Source: Citrus sinensis (taxonomy: Eukaryota; Streptophyta; Magnoliopsida; Sapindales; Rutaceae). From it: a stretch of DNA of 64,000 nucleotides. How positions within the stretch are numbered: position 1 is the stretch's first letter; each line of letters begins with the position of its first letter. The notes beneath the pieces were generated by a model. That model was given only the letters and a program-made list of their open reading frames with translations. It was not told the origin of the DNA and searched no databases. The translations under genes and the position numbers were made by a program. The DNA is taken from assembly GCF_022201045.2 (NCBI RefSeq), contig NC_068564.1, positions 32,331,001 to 32,395,000 of the forward strand. Reading direction: 5' to 3'. This document shows positions 46,097-58,925 of this stretch, one piece after another.

Positions 46097-47612
46097 AAGG
46101 TTTGTTAAAGTACAAAGAGACACATACCATTGACTGATGATTTGCATATTATATGGTTTTTATTCAAAGGAATTAATGTTCCAAGCTTGGAAATTGGAAT
46201 CTTATGAATTTTAGACTTAACAGTTGAGTATGTAAACTGCAAAGCAAAAGAAGGTAGTTTCTTGGTTTGTGTTGTGTCCGTGATTAACAGACAGTGCTCA
46301 GCGCAATCATAGCCGACCTGCGAGATTATGATCCCATAATCATGGCGTAATGTGGTTTTGTTAATTATTAGGTTAATGAATATATTGAAACCCTATCTAT
46401 CTGTTTTTAGATTAATATTTTTTTTCTGTTCTAATTAGTGTGAGAGAAAGTACGTAGTGGATTTAATTTGTCTGCTTTTTCTACCGCTTCAAAGTTCAAA
46501 ACTTCAAATCCCCTACCCCATGTGCTTGCCTTTATTAACTATTGTCAAAATATTATGTGAGAGATAAATAAGACGCTGGACGTGATGTAAGGTAAACCAC
46601 TTAAAACCTTGTGTGTCCTTAACATAGCATTATGGGCAATATATAAACCTCTTTTCTACAATTCCGTAAAACCATTATTCTTCTTTTTCGTTAAAATTTT
46701 GACGTGAAAGAGTAACGGAATATTATAAAAACTTTATAAGGAGTAAGAGGTAAAATGACAATCTAGCTAAATGTGAACGTAGTTTATGAACTTGAGAGAC
46801 AATAGTGAAAATTAATGGAAGCTGCTTTGTACTTAAGCAAAAATCTGATTATTGTTCATGAAATCTCTTGGATTTCGGAAATGTTTGGTCAGACTGATTA
46901 TTGAAGTACAGTCTGGGAACATCATGTAGCCGTAAGAATGTTATGTATAATTTAGTTGGTTCACTGAAGAGAGCCTACATCTAGTCTTTCTGTACGGTTG
47001 CAATTTCTTGATAATTCAGTGCACCATATTGAGTGGAGATAATACACACAGACACACACACATATATATATGCGCTGGCATATGTAATGCAAATTATTAA
47101 AGTGGCTTTATCATGTTGCATGTTTAGTCTAGTCAAGATGGGTTTATCTTGTTTACAATTTATTACTTAGTTTGGCAAATTGATTAAAGCATTCATGATC
47201 TCAACTCAATGCTGATTAAAGATCATGAGAAAGAGTAAAGATTACAAACAAAATAAGATCGGACCCATGATTGGATTGGTAAATTACGTAGATTCACAAG
47301 TAATATTATATTAGCATTAAAAATTTAATTAAAATGAATGATTTGATTAATATTTATGTTAATATGGTGTTTTTTTTTTCCATGGACCGACAAGTGAGTC
47401 GAATGCTGCCCTTAATGGAGGCGACAGCCCTTCGATTCCCCACTGATCTTTGCAGCTTCATGTCTCTTTCTTTCTCACCCCCTCTCAATACCCATCTATG
47501 TTGTCACTACTCTTACTATTTGTTGTATTTTGCAGGAACAGTGAACCGATTTGCACATCTCTTATAATGCAAGATAATAAGCCTGAAAACCCTCTATATC
47601 AATTCACTTTTG
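40929..47612. other. Large gene-poor interval between 4CL and the C2H2 gene
   Basis: No gene could be supported in 6.7 kb. It contains a (TA)n run at 41038-41058, a facing T run/A run at about 41270-41300, a G run near 44168-44176, a (CT)n run at 45178-45190 and a (TG)n run at 46053-46093. Two frames of about 70 codons (42007-42213 and 44740-44970, plus strand) match no family I know and lack supporting signals. 45840-47540 may include a spliced leader of the zinc-finger gene (inference from a GTGAGT donor near 45904 and a TTTTGCAG acceptor ending at about 47535). Confidence 0.5.
46053..46093. repeat. (TG)n microsatellite, about 20 units
   Basis: Uninterrupted alternating T-G for about 41 bp. 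It is about 1.6 kb upstream of the zinc-finger ATG. Likely length-polymorphic. Confidence 0.9.
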
Positions 47613-47712
47613 TGTGACCAAAAGAGAAAAAAACTCTCTCCACGTCTCTCTCATTTTCTTCAAGCTTAATTATTAAGTAAACTTGTGCTCTTGCTTTTTC
47701 TTCTCTTTTGCT

Positions 47713-48189
47713 ATGGATTATCAGCCTAACACTTCACTTCATTTGAGTCTACCAAGCAACCAACTCAACCTAGATCTTGTTCTTGAACCATCACCATCAT
47801 CTAATTGTTCTTCTCCATCACCTCACAGTCCAGCTGCTGAGCCTCGAATATTCTCTTGCAACTATTGCCAACGCAAATTCTACAGCTCACAAGCACTTGG
47901 CGGCCACCAAAATGCTCATAAGCTTGAAAGAACTTTAGCCAAGAAGAGCAAGGAGTTCAGCTCAGCTGTAAGGGCACATGGAGTGTCTAATAACCCAAGG
48001 TCAGGATCTAGCTCAATCGGCTCCTCGAGCCATGCTTCACGTATTCATCAGGGTCATGCACATGCTGGTAAGTTTGCTGGAGAATTTGATTATGGCATAA
48101 GAGAGGTGAATTATAGTTCCATGAGTTACAGTCCTCATGAAAACGTTCAAGATGAGCTTAGCCAGCTTGATTTGTCTTTAAGGCTTTGA
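47713..48189 (+). CDS. One-finger C2H2 zinc-finger protein with EAR motifs
   Basis: 158 residues, single exon. The ATG at 47713 is the first in frame; the open frame extends 30 bases upstream only through a TTG. One plant-type EPF finger spans about 47-69, with C49, C52, H65 and H69 and the diagnostic QALGGH at 60-65. An N-terminal LNLDLVL (18-24) and C-terminal DLSLRL (153-158) are LxLxL-type EAR repression motifs. The middle is Ser/His-rich. This layout is that of the ZFP/KNUCKLES-like group (ZFP4/ZFP7-type) of small nuclear repressors, which recruit TOPLESS co-repressors through EAR motifs. It is inferred to bind DNA and repress targets; the targets are unknown. A CT-rich leader (about 47625-47660) precedes the start. 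Confidence 0.9.
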   Translation: MDYQPNTSLHLSLPSNQLNLDLVLEPSPSSNCSSPSPHSPAAEPRIFSCNYCQRKFYSSQALGGHQNAHKLERTLAKKSKEFSSAVRAHGVSNNPRSGSSSIGSSSHASRIHQGHAHAGKFAGEFDYGIREVNYSSMSYSPHENVQDELSQLDLSLRL

Positions 48190-49072
48190 TCGATGATCTA
48201 GCTAGTATGGTCATGGTGCTAGTATTATTATTATCATTATCTGAATTGTATCTCTCCTATTGTGATTTACTCAAGTATCTGTTGATGATATGCAAATATT
48301 TCTATTGAGCACAAAAATGGTGTAGGGTCATGTGGGACTAATCAAAGTCCATTCATTGTAGAAAATTAATGTTAACTCATTAGAAGAAGAGATGTTGAGA
48401 TTGTCATTTTTTTTTTCTAAGGTATGTGTGATAATGATCAGCTGAATTTAATTAGTTCTGTCTTCCTTCTGTAATTCAATTACTTTATTTTAATAAATTG
48501 ATCGAGCATGAAGAAGAATCTGAAAAAGGCCAAGTACTAGGCTGCGTTAGTGATGATGATAGACTGATAGTGTGCAGTTTTAGTCACTGAAACAATATTC
48601 CAATTAATTTGTTCTTATGCATGTCTAAAATTCATCAAAATGGGATTCGAATCTCAAATAATTAGAATACATTTTTCTTTTTTTAATAATAAATAAAATG
48701 TAATTGGAATGTGATTTAACGTTGCTATTTAATTATAAAACTAAGTGCAGTGAAACTAATAGAGAGGATCCATTATTATATGAGTAATGCTACATATCTT
48801 AAATTTTTTATCTAAAAATATAATCTAAATGATGTGATATTTATCAATTAGTTGTTGAAATTATACAATTTAATCAATTGGATCTTGTAAAAAATTATTA
48901 ACTACTCAATAATGACACATCATTTGTGATAAAATTTAGAAGATCTGTCATTACTCTTATTATGTTGTTGTAAAAACCTATGTTTTTAGTTCTTTTTTTC
49001 TCTTCATTTTATGGGGTAATAAATTAACTTAAAATTTCATTGACTTTTCCACAGGCATTATGCTTAACGCAT

Positions 49073-49123
<51 letters not shown>

Positions 49124-49366
49124 ACAGAAGCTTGCAGTCGAGCAACATGTCTATTTTTTGTTCTTGTTTTTATGAAGTATTTTTTGTTATCTTAGCTTCT
49201 ATGAGTCATTGTGGGAGAAGCTTACAAACCCGGCAGCAGCATTGAATAGGGTATACGTACCTGCACTAAAAGGCTTTAATCAATAGATTCATCAAGGAAA
49301 ATTCGGGCAAATTCAAGCCTCCCGCAATCGGAAAAGCTACACAAGTTTTACAAAGTATTCAAATAT
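48190..49366. other. 3' flank of the C2H2 gene
   Basis: T-rich sequence, probably 3' UTR to about 48500, then AT-rich intergenic DNA with a (TA)n run at 49079-49119. No gene was seen. Confidence 0.55.
49079..49119. repeat. (TA)n microsatellite
   Basis: About 20 uninterrupted TA units, likely variable in length. Confidence 0.9.
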
Positions 49367-49784
49367 GGATAAATTTTCGTTTAATCCTTTTATTTTGGAT
49401 TAAATACTTGTTTAATTTCTATATTTTTTAAAATATCCTAAGCAACCCCACTAATATTTATATTACATTCCTGCCTTTTATTGTTTTTACAATAATACCC
49501 TTATAATAATTCGGGGACATAATGAAAAAATAAAGTGTTAATTTAATATTAATAACAAGAAATTTACATCAATTGTTATTTTACTTTTAAGATTAATTGG
49601 TAAATTGATTTTTTTCCATTAATGTCCCAAAGATTGTTGTAAGTGTATTATTGTAAAAACAAAAAAAAATTAAGGGCAAGGTTATAGCATAATTAACAAT
49701 AAGGATGTTTTGGAGAGTTTTTAAAAAATATAAAAACTAAATGGATATTTAACAAAAAATATAGCGACTAAACGAGTATTTACC
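49367..49784. mobile_element. Mutator-like foldback element, 418 bp
   Basis: Left end GGATAAATTTTCGTTTAATC; right end reverse-complemented GGTAAATACTCGTTTAGTCG. The arms are similar for about 180 bp and include the family block with ACATCC(T/C) and the GTAAAA-ACAATAATAC-type stretch shared with 5773-6458. No coding capacity, and no clean target-site duplication was recognised. Confidence 0.6.
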
Positions 49785-51084
49785 AAACCGATTTTTTTTT
49801 GCTATATATTACAATAAATATAAGGTGCCAGCTTAATATAGTTTAATTCATCATATAATTCATGTATGTATGCTAGTTTTCGAAAGCCAATCGACCTCGA
49901 GCTTCTCATTCAGAGCTTAAAAATACTCGGTTTCTTGCATGGTTTAAAACTGAATCTACTAGGGAATCTTTTGATATCAAGGAGGGGAAAAAGTTAGAAA
50001 AGAAAAGAAAAAATCGAGTCCCCTTTTTGCAAATCTAACCTTGAAAAAACTTTTAGGTAGGATGGTCCAAATATGCCCACATAACAAAATGATGATGTCA
50101 TATGTTAAAATTTTCTTTTATAATTGATTGATTTCAAAATCAATGCTATGTGTCATGACATTACTGAATAGGTGTACTGGAGTAAATCAAAAGCAAATGC
50201 GTAAGGACCATTTACTTCAATTCGGTTTTACAATTAAGAGTAAAAGTTCCTTATTTTCTAATTAGAAAGGGTCATTATTGACCCATACTTTCGAGGACGC
50301 GTTTTCAGTTTCAATATGAAACCTAATAATTGAATTTGAATGTAGCTAGCTTTATATGTTCTCCGCTTTTTTGGCGATGTAGGACAAATTTAGAATTTTA
50401 ATTGTTTTGGTTCTTTTAATATTTTCCATTTTAATTAGAGTTAAATTAGGATTAGATATATTTTTAGGACCTTTATTTTTAATCTTAATCCTTCTTTTAA
50501 TTCACTTTTCATATTTGAGTTAACATAAGAAAGGGAGTTTAAGGTGGCAGGTAGTCTCACAATGTGTATTGCCAGAGGTTTATTATCATATTTTATGTGT
50601 TAGGTTTCCATTAAACTTTATATGTTGGACTTTTTTTTTTTTGTTAGACTTAAACACTGACTTCATTATTATCATCATCATTAGAGTATCATTTAGTCGT
50701 CCGAAGTCTACAGTATTGGACTCATCTCCCTAAGGTTGGACAACGTGATATATCTTTTCTTCAAGAAATTTTATAATATATCAAAGGAATCATATCATGT
50801 ATATAACAAATAAATGATGATATTGCTTATTTTGAAAGATCATCTTACAAGTAGTGATTACATTAAATTCAATTATACATCTCATGCATGCATCAATTGG
50901 TTATATTACCTCTGGTGTATTGTAGAATTTCTTTTTTTCTTCTCCTATCCCATTGTGTCATCTTCCATAACCAATTAGGATCAAGATCCTTTACTAATTT
51001 GATTTTCTTCTAAGCAAATTTTATTAACGTAATTAGTAATTAATAAATTAAAAAGTAAAATAGTTAAATCCTAATATTGTGAAA
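49785..51084. other. Intergenic DNA, no gene seen
   Basis: Moderately AT-rich with no recognised coding or repeat structure. Open frames are short. Confidence 0.5.
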
Positions 51085-51091
51085 AGTATCA

Positions 51092-51562
51092 TGTGGCTTC
51101 TAGAAGCCGCAATGTTTGATAAAATAAAAAGAAAAAAAATCAAAACTCAAAAATTCAAAGTTTGAAAAATTGAAGTTTGCAGCTGTATTGCTTGAAGATT
51201 AGAGCCACCTTTTTTACATTTTAGGCAAAGTTTTGCCTATAAATACAAGCTCTCAATTTAGAGCTTGCATTCAATTGTGAAGAGAGTCGAGAGTTGGGAG
51301 AGAAATTCAGAGACCTTAAAATAAACTTTTGTTATATTGATTTGAGAGATTGGGTATATTGAGGTTCTGGAAAGTGAGCCAAAATATTTTAATACTTGTA
51401 ATCTTTATTCTACTAGTAAAATCTTTTTATTTTGTCTTCACCCGTGGACGTAGACTAAAAGTCGAACTATGTAATTTTTGATATCCTCTGTGATTATATT
51501 GTCTCATTATTTCTCAATTTCACTTTAATTGCGTGTCTGCTTCACCCATCAATTTCCCAACA
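51092..51562 (+). mobile_element. Solo LTR (Copia-like), 471 bp
   Basis: Begins TGTGGCTTCTAG and ends TTCCCAACA, the TG...CA pattern of LTRs. It is flanked on both sides by AGTATCA (51085-51091 and 51563-51569). An internal TATAAATA at 51238-51245 fits an LTR promoter. The 3' third has the CTTCACCCGTGGACGTAG and TTGCGTGTCTGC blocks common in plant Copia LTRs. No primer-binding site or internal domain follows, so it is a solo LTR. The 7-bp flank is longer than the usual 5 bp, perhaps by chance extension. Confidence 0.7.
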
Positions 51563-51569
51563 AGTATCA

Positions 51570-53190
51570 CACTAATACTAAAATACAAGTGACACAAAAT
51601 TTATAAAAGATCAGGAGAGAATCCTATTTTAACCAATAATTATCTTAGCATTTGTATTTGTGACTTGTGAGTGTATTCTTTTGCCTTAATGGCAACGAAA
51701 TATGTGGACCTTTTTGGCCAAGGAAACAGTGCCGTATAAACTCTGACTACTTAGTTACCTTCTATTTCTTCTATCTCCGGTAGAGAAAAATGTTATTTTC
51801 ATTCTTCTTGTTGTTATGATTTCCTTGGGTGAAAAATAAAATGAAGCCGTAATCAAGCCAAAGATGCTTTTAGATGATCAATTTCAACCAAAGAACCACT
51901 TAAGTCGATATTAATTTATTAATTTTCGATAATATATATTTGTCAATTTTTTTACCAATTAACACTGTAAACTCTTAACTCTTTTTCCAAGCTGTTTGGT
52001 AATATTAATATATCTGACTACGGTCATTGTTAGTTCACAAATTTTCCCATTAGATGGAAAGCCAAATGTAATGTCTTTATAATTAATTGTCGTAGCTCGT
52101 CGTTTTGTTTAACTTAGTGATAAATTAATTCATGGTGGTCCCTGGTCCTTGATTCTGATTAATCTCTTGTCCTTAGATCGATCTGAAGAACTCTTATATT
52201 GTGGTCCATACGCTTTAATATTTCTAGATTAAAAAAAAAATTATGAAATATAATGTTGGTAAATATTCCTTTAATCTTTATAGTTTGAGTCAATTATCCA
52301 ATTAGTTCTGGTATCCCTTAAAATTATTCAAAAAAACTTATGTTATATATTTGTTTCCGTTAAAATATACCTCATTATTTGTTTCAACTACAATATGCGA
52401 CTAGTTATTTTTTTTTTTAGTATATTAACTAGTTTGACGGAAAAACTTAATAAAATTAAATGCTATGATAATAAAATTACCTAATGGGGAACCTTGTGTT
52501 GCACCTCTCATAAGATGGTTACGGTCAATGAAATTCAATTATTGGCTAAAATTTTTCATTAAAATGGAGCAAAGATACATTCGTTTGATTAATGTACCAC
52601 AATGAGTTTTGTTAATTATTCTGGCCAGTACGATCGGTTAGAATCGGTTAGATAAATTTACATTTCTTATTCATGTAAAACTCAACCATATTGGTTAGAT
52701 AGAGAGCACTAATTAGATGAGCTGGTATATATATCGGATACATATGCTGATCAAGATTTCAATAGGCAAATGATTAAATAGAATTCGATGACTTTAATCA
52801 GAGGATTATTTTCTGAATTATAGGTATAGCTCTTGCATATGCAATTTTGAAGCGTAACACTTACCTTAATTATGTCTCCTAATTAAGTTAGATTATCTAT
52901 TAAAAGACTATCATTTTTACATTAAAGAAAAAAATGACTACGAGTTTCTTGTACCATCGAAATTGCTCTAACATGATTTTAAAAAAAATTACAAGTATAC
53001 AAGAATGAATCAATAACAAAGTGCAATTTATGTACCATTTAACTCACATCACACATTACCTTTTGAATTTTTTATATGCTTGTATTAATTTTGACAACAA
53101 TGTTTTAAAAGAAAATTTAGTTTTGTAAAAGGTTGATTCCACTACCAAGATTCGAAGGTTATGTAAATTAAATAAGTTATGAATGCATCC
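51570..53190. other. Intergenic DNA, with a possible worn foldback arm
   Basis: No gene recognised. About 52255-52330 opens with TTGGTAAATATTCCTTTAAT, which resembles the end of the foldback family at 49.4 kb, but no matching right end was found. Confidence 0.45.
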
Positions 53191-53194
53191 ATTC

Positions 53195-53492
53195 AGCCTT
53201 TGGCCGAGTGGTTAGAACAACTGCTTGACCCTCCATAAACGTATTATGGGGGGATTTATTCCTTCCTCAATTATTAATAATTGAGTGGAAATAATTTCCT
53301 GTCTTGCAAAATACGAGTGTAGTAGACATCTTTCGAATATTAGTGAAGATAAAAATCTAGACGGTGCTTCATAAGAATTGATGTAAACTAGTCCCAATAA
53401 TAATCTGATTTATAAATATCAATTATAGTCTCATATAATATTAGTTGTACACTTGTATTCTTAAACAACAGTCTCATGTAATAAAAAAAAAA
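53195..53492 (+). mobile_element. tRNA-derived SINE, nearly full length
   Basis: It starts with the A-box-like TTGGCCGAGTGGTTAGAAC at 53200-53218. It continues with the block CAAAATACGAGTGTAGTAGAC and ends in an A tail at about 53483-53492. The order of blocks matches the copies in 4CL introns 1 and 2. No target-site duplication could be found, so it is probably older. Confidence 0.65.
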
Positions 53493-55359
53493 CTGCCAAT
53501 TTTAATAATCATTTAACAAAATGTCTATGTGAGGCAAGTCATAATGACAACTACTTCGCGATAATATTTCACTTGTGCGTACTCTTTTAAGTTACCAAAA
53601 TTTTCTCTTGATTTGAGAGACTTCAACCACTTAAGTGACACAAGGATTACTTGAATTCAGAAAATAAAAATCGACACAAGGATTAGGAAAGTTTACACGT
53701 AAACGTAATGAATGCTTAGGGGCCCAATGTCCTTTCAACTTAACAGTCTATAGTCACTTAGTGTGTAGGACAACAATGTTACATTAAAGCCATAAACATT
53801 TTGATTGAAAAAAAAGAAAAGAAAAGCCATTATATCTCAAAGATTAATTGCTTTCAATCCCGTCATAATCTGTGGGTTTAGTTTGATTTTAAAGTCCCAA
53901 ATGAACTCAACTTGTGTTGTGTTAAAGCTTATCATTATGTGTTCCATGTGATCCGTAGATCTATCAACTTTTTGTGGTTTCCATTTTCATGAAAGATTGC
54001 AAGTTTGCAACACCAACACATTTAACATATTGTAATTATCTTCTGATTGCTTCTTCTTCTTCTTCCTCCTTTTTTTTAAATATATATTCTGAAAGTGGAC
54101 ACTTTAGCTTTATGTCAATGAATAACTACTTGAAATTAAGAAATCATGAAATTTGATCAAGCGCAAAATTTATGATCAAAGCTAAACTAGTAGCTTTAAA
54201 GCCAACTTTAACATATTTTCCTAATATGATTTGAATAAATTCATTCCAGACTTCTTGGGCTGCAGCCCATTCAGTACTCTATCCACCGCCATGGAGTGAG
54301 CCCAGTCACCTAGAGTTTCTCTCTGATCTCTAACAAAGACAGTTAGACAGCTAAAATCATTGAAGGGAAAATGGTGATCATATTCATCATCTTTTTTAAC
54401 TTTTCTTTTTTTCTTTCACCTTAAATCTACACCATTAGATTTAATAAAATGAAATGAATTGATAGGAAATTTAAGTTGATCAATCCCTATTACCGTTTAA
54501 AGTTGGTTAAGTGAGTTGAATAAATTTAACTCAGATATCAGTGAAAGTAATATGATTGTCCTAGAGTAATCTCTTTATTTAAAATTAAACTTAAAAAAAA
54601 TCGTGTTATCTTGTTGATGAGGTTATACTAATTACATTATATGTACTTCACATCTACCTAAGAGTAGAATCCACAAATTCAAATGTTGTTAAATTATCTA
54701 TATATCATAAATTATTGAGTGCACCTTTTGTATTAGATGTAAGTGATTAAGTTGGGTGTGGATTTTTGAATTAATGATTTTTTTTTCGGGGGGCCCAATC
54801 CTGTTGAAATAAAGCACGGCTGCAAATAAAGGCTAGTGTTAGTTGAAATATCCATTTTCCTAATAACTTCTTGTGCTGTACGTCACTGAATTCTGATGGG
54901 TACAAAACCAAATTTATGTCTTGTATTTTAGATCGGTACAGGGAAAATGATGGAACCTAAGCACTTATTTCCTTCGAAGGGCTTATTGATTCGTATCGTT
55001 TGTTGGCTAGCAATCACCGCACAATTGTAGCTTTTTTGGCCACGATAGGGATAGTATTTACTATTTTTTAGGAGATGCTATGGTGCAATTTATTGATACT
55101 ATGAACAAATGATCTCCGGAGAGCAGAGGTAGAACTAGGTACAAGTCTGGCTCTGGCCACCCTGGGTTGGAAAGATTTTTCACGGAGAATAACAGTTTGT
55201 ATTGAAATTTATCTATTTTTATGTATATTTTACATTTGGGTTTCTCATTTTACTTTTTTTTTCTTTTTAAATAACAATCCACTAACATTTGTAATTTCTC
55301 CATTATAGGCAGCTTCTATCGAATTTTAAACCTAATCACTGATTTGACAAAATGTCTAA
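53493..55359. other. Intergenic DNA, nothing recognised
   Basis: AT-rich with scattered short frames. No gene, RNA or named repeat could be supported. Confidence 0.5.
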
Positions 55360-55363
55360 GATG

Positions 55364-56215
55364 TTGTTTGTTTTTTATTTGAAATCTTAATTTTACTTAT
55401 TCTCAAACATTTATCACTTTTAATTTGTTTGTTTTCTATCACTTATATATGATTATAAAATGTTTAGGTCTGAATGGAAAAAAATTAGATATTCTAACTT
55501 TTATCTGAATGGCAAAAACATCTAAATGAAACTTTAATATTATCACTCATTAATATTCCCATTAAATAAATTTATCTCCTATTATGTAAATTGTTATTTT
55601 AATATTTTTTATTTATTCATTTCTTTTTGTTATATGCGTGTATTGAACTATTAATTTTTTCTTCTTTGTGAATAAAAATTCTGAACATAATAGAAGTTTA
55701 CGTGAGTGTGTTTTATAATTTGCCCATCTCCTTGTATTTATATTTACTATTGTTATAATAGATTTTGAATTTTATTTAACATATTAATTTTAATTCAAAT
55801 GATTAAACAAGTCTTGATTGGCTTTTGTAATTAACTAGAAAAAAAATCATTATAATATACTAAAAGTAACATTATAAGTATCATATATTAATGTAAAAAA
55901 ATGTGTTAGATATATATTTTGTTTTTTGTGCTTTGTTAAGGTAAACATTATCGATTTTTTTAACTAATTAAATAACTTATTTATAATTTGTCATGTGTTT
56001 AACCAATAAAATATAAGTATTGTTAATATTTATGATGTTATATATGTCAAAATATCATATTTCAAAGTTTTATTTTTGAAAAATAAACAACTTAACACTT
56101 ATATTAAGATATTGAAAAAAAAAAGTATGTCATTCAGATATATGTGTATAGACCTATTCAAATTTCAACCAAATTCAGACACGTTCCAATTTCAAACAAA
56201 AAAACAAACATTATC
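55364..56215. mobile_element. Foldback MITE-like element, about 850 bp (copy 2)
   Basis: Left end GATGTTGTTTGTTTTTTAT; right end AAAAAAACAAACATTATC in inverted orientation. The interior matches the reverse complement of the element at 3255-4115 over several blocks (for example around 55720-55880 against 3600-3770). No coding capacity. Confidence 0.55.
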
Positions 56216-56816
56216 TAAATTTATAGAATTATAGCAGAATATGGAGATCGGTCAAGAAAAGTTCAAAAACTACACGTAATACAAACAAGCTACTCCAAAT
56301 CCATTAACATTTACTAATGTCCATGGGATCTCAACACTAGGAAGAGCGGTTTAACGTCCAATGACCTACCAGGTGGCTCGGGGAGCCCTGGCCCAAGACC
56401 CAAAAAACGAAATATAGGAAAGATTAAGAGTAATTTTATCTGAAATTTAGCTCGTTTCTATTTATATTTTATGCTTTGGCCTGCTTGAATTTGATGTTTC
56501 TATATTTTAGCCCTTGCCGATCCAATATCTTGGTTCTGCCACTGGCAGTGAAAATATAGTATTTTATGCAGTGTATAGATATATAAATTTACTATTACGC
56601 AGATGTCCTTATATTTCATTTCATAAGGATCTTAAACCACAGCCGGTGGATTGCACAGGGATCAGTTGAATTATTGCAAAAGAAACCAAGTACTGATAAT
56701 GAGTGACAAAGTCAGTTAATTATTGAAATATTTGTTGACAAAAAGTAACTGTGACTTTATGATAAGATAGTAAAATGCAGTTTCTTGGAAGAAGAGGAAG
56801 TAAAGATACAAATTCA
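56216..56816. other. Flank downstream of the CASP-like gene
   Basis: 56340-56540 has a locally GC-rich block (GGTGGCTCGGGGAGCCCTGG) that looks like a worn transposon fragment. The rest is probably the 3' UTR of the minus-strand CASP-like gene. No other gene was seen. Confidence 0.45.
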
Positions 56817-57678
56817 TCATGTGCTCTTTAAGCGCAGAAATTTTTCTGATGAATAGAGCCTAAACAAATTGAAGGCTGAGATGGATGTCGCTAAAACCAT
56901 TAGAGCACAAGCTGCGTAGCCACTTACCAGAGCCCCCCCGATCTGGAAGCAGAATCTGGTAAACTTGTTGCACCATTTCATCCACTGAAATTCCTTCATG
57001 CCACTTAGTGCCAGTACTGAGTGCTCAACTGCTGCTGAGTTTGTGCCAAATGCTATGTACACTACCATCTTTTAAAAAATATACATGTCATACCATTATT
57101 GGCCAGCTAGTTGTACAATTACCATGAGGGTACAAAATATTTTTTTGTACACAGGCAAGCCAAAAAAAAACTAACGGCACATTAATTGGCATCTCACAGT
57201 TTGTGTTTTGCTTCCAAAAAATTGATTTCGAACACAATATTTTCTTTAGGTATGATCTCAATTTAACAGAATTTAACTTGAGGAAAGGGAAATTTACCTG
57301 GTCCAACAAATAAGAAACCCAAGCCAGATATCTGTAAGACCCCTTTGAGTTTCCCAGATAGCGGCTCACGAAGACACTTCTACCCAGTTGAAGAAGATTA
57401 TAACCCGCAGCAGCTGAAGCAACGTAAACCAAAGCTCTAATATCAAAACAAAACGAAACGATTACCAAAATATATAATAATAACGCCTAAATCATATGCA
57501 ACAGCCAGTGCATATAATAAATAACTTACCCGAGAGCATGCAATTCCTTGTAAGTAATTTTTCTGTCGACGTAAAAAATATACTTGGATTGAGTATCCAA
57601 GCCAACTAAACATGCTGTCAAGAGCAGGAGCAACGCTGCGCAAACCCTTACAAAAGCCTCAATTTTTTGTACATCCAT
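56817..57678 (-). CDS. CASPL2C1: CASP-like membrane protein, 2C type (CASPL2C)
   Basis: Three minus-strand exons, 57678-57530, 57436-57298 and 57068-56817, join to 179 residues. The start is the ATG at 57678 (MDVQKIEAFVRVCAALLLLL). Four hydrophobic helices lie at about 9-27, 50-66, 88-105 and 140-166, the MARVEL/CASP topology. The conserved block QWMKWCNKFTRFCFQIGGAL in the last part is typical of the CASPL2C group. Exon 3 opens MVVYIAF after a TTAAAAG acceptor; this junction is the least certain because the polypyrimidine tract is poor. CASP proteins scaffold plasma-membrane domains such as the Casparian strip; CASPL roles are mostly unknown. Symbol assigned by subfamily resemblance. Confidence 0.85.
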
Positions 57679-58810
57679 TTCAATTTCTATTGCTTATCTC
57701 TCTACAGCCGCCAAGCACTTTGATATTTGTGAGCTGGTTCTGCATGCAACTTGCGCTACATACACTCTGTAAACAAAAGTACTGTCATTCCAGAGTCCAA
57801 GAGGATTCATTGATTAAGAAAATATATATAATGATAATTATGAACTTTTTCTATACAAATTGATGATGATTCAATGTATTATTGCCTTTGGTTGAATGGC
57901 TTTCACATGGCCCATTTTATTAATTATATCAAATTTGTATTTTTATCAAGAAATAGTGTGTTTACACATCAATTTACATAAAAATCTATGTCCCTATCAT
58001 TATTCTATTAAAAATAGAGAAACCCAAAGGATCACTTTCTCCTATTGATGATAGAGTTATTGATGACGTATCGAGAAATAGCAAAATTTGTTCTACATTT
58101 CCCGGTCATCAATTAATTAACCAATGCATTAATTTGTTTCACGATTATCTGACAAATATAGAATGATAACTTTGTTACACAATTCTTGAACCCGCGATCT
58201 ATGTCTTAAATTCGCGGGTCGGTAATATCGGCTCCTAATCATGGAAGTGACCAAAACGGCCATGTGAATATGATTTAAAAATCCAACTAAAATGAAATGG
58301 ACACTTACGAAATATGATTAGCTGCAATATCGGTGTTGATATGGCCATAAAAAAAAATTTTATCATTAATTTTCAGGTCGCCATATTTAAATGGCTATTC
58401 AAGTTTAAATCTTAGAGAAAGTAAGGATCAAAAATAGATCTGGGCTTTATCGACCACTCTAATTTTGTTTTTCCTTTTTTTAATAAGAACATCTAACGTT
58501 GCCATTAGACTATCCATTTAGCAGCAGTCCAATAGTGGACCTATGCCCAGTGCCCTTAACATTGTTGAGAGAACTATTCAAATCGTCCTGGGAGCTCTTT
58601 CTCTTTTCGATGAAAAAATGAAATAAAAGGAGACTTATTTTCAATGTTGAACTGATGAACCAGCCTCGGTAAATTTATGAATATTATTGAAAATTTATAT
58701 ATCTAGAGGTCTTGTAGACATCAAATTGTAATACATCTATAAATTTTAACAATTAAATAAAACATACAACAAACATTAATATTCTCAAATCAGTCATCAC
58801 TTTTTTTTTT
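57679..58810. other. Upstream region of the CASP-like gene
   Basis: Contains the CASP-like promoter and AT-rich intergenic DNA. Nothing else recognised. It ends in a run of ten T residues (58801-58810), part of the apparent target site of the next element. Confidence 0.5.
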
Positions 58811-58925
58811 GGGAAATTTACACTAATAACCATAAAAATTTTAGTTTTTTTCATCTTAACCCCTCAAACAAATTTCTATCAACATTAGCCATAAAAGAAC
58901 CGTTGAGACCAAATTACCCTTCTCT

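Noticed and set aside
53200-53218. Possible tRNA gene (TTGGCCGAGTGGTTAGAAC)
   Set aside because: Only the A-box head of a tRNA is present. No acceptor stem, anticodon arm or B box in proper spacing follows, and the same head recurs in the SINE at 37.56 kb.
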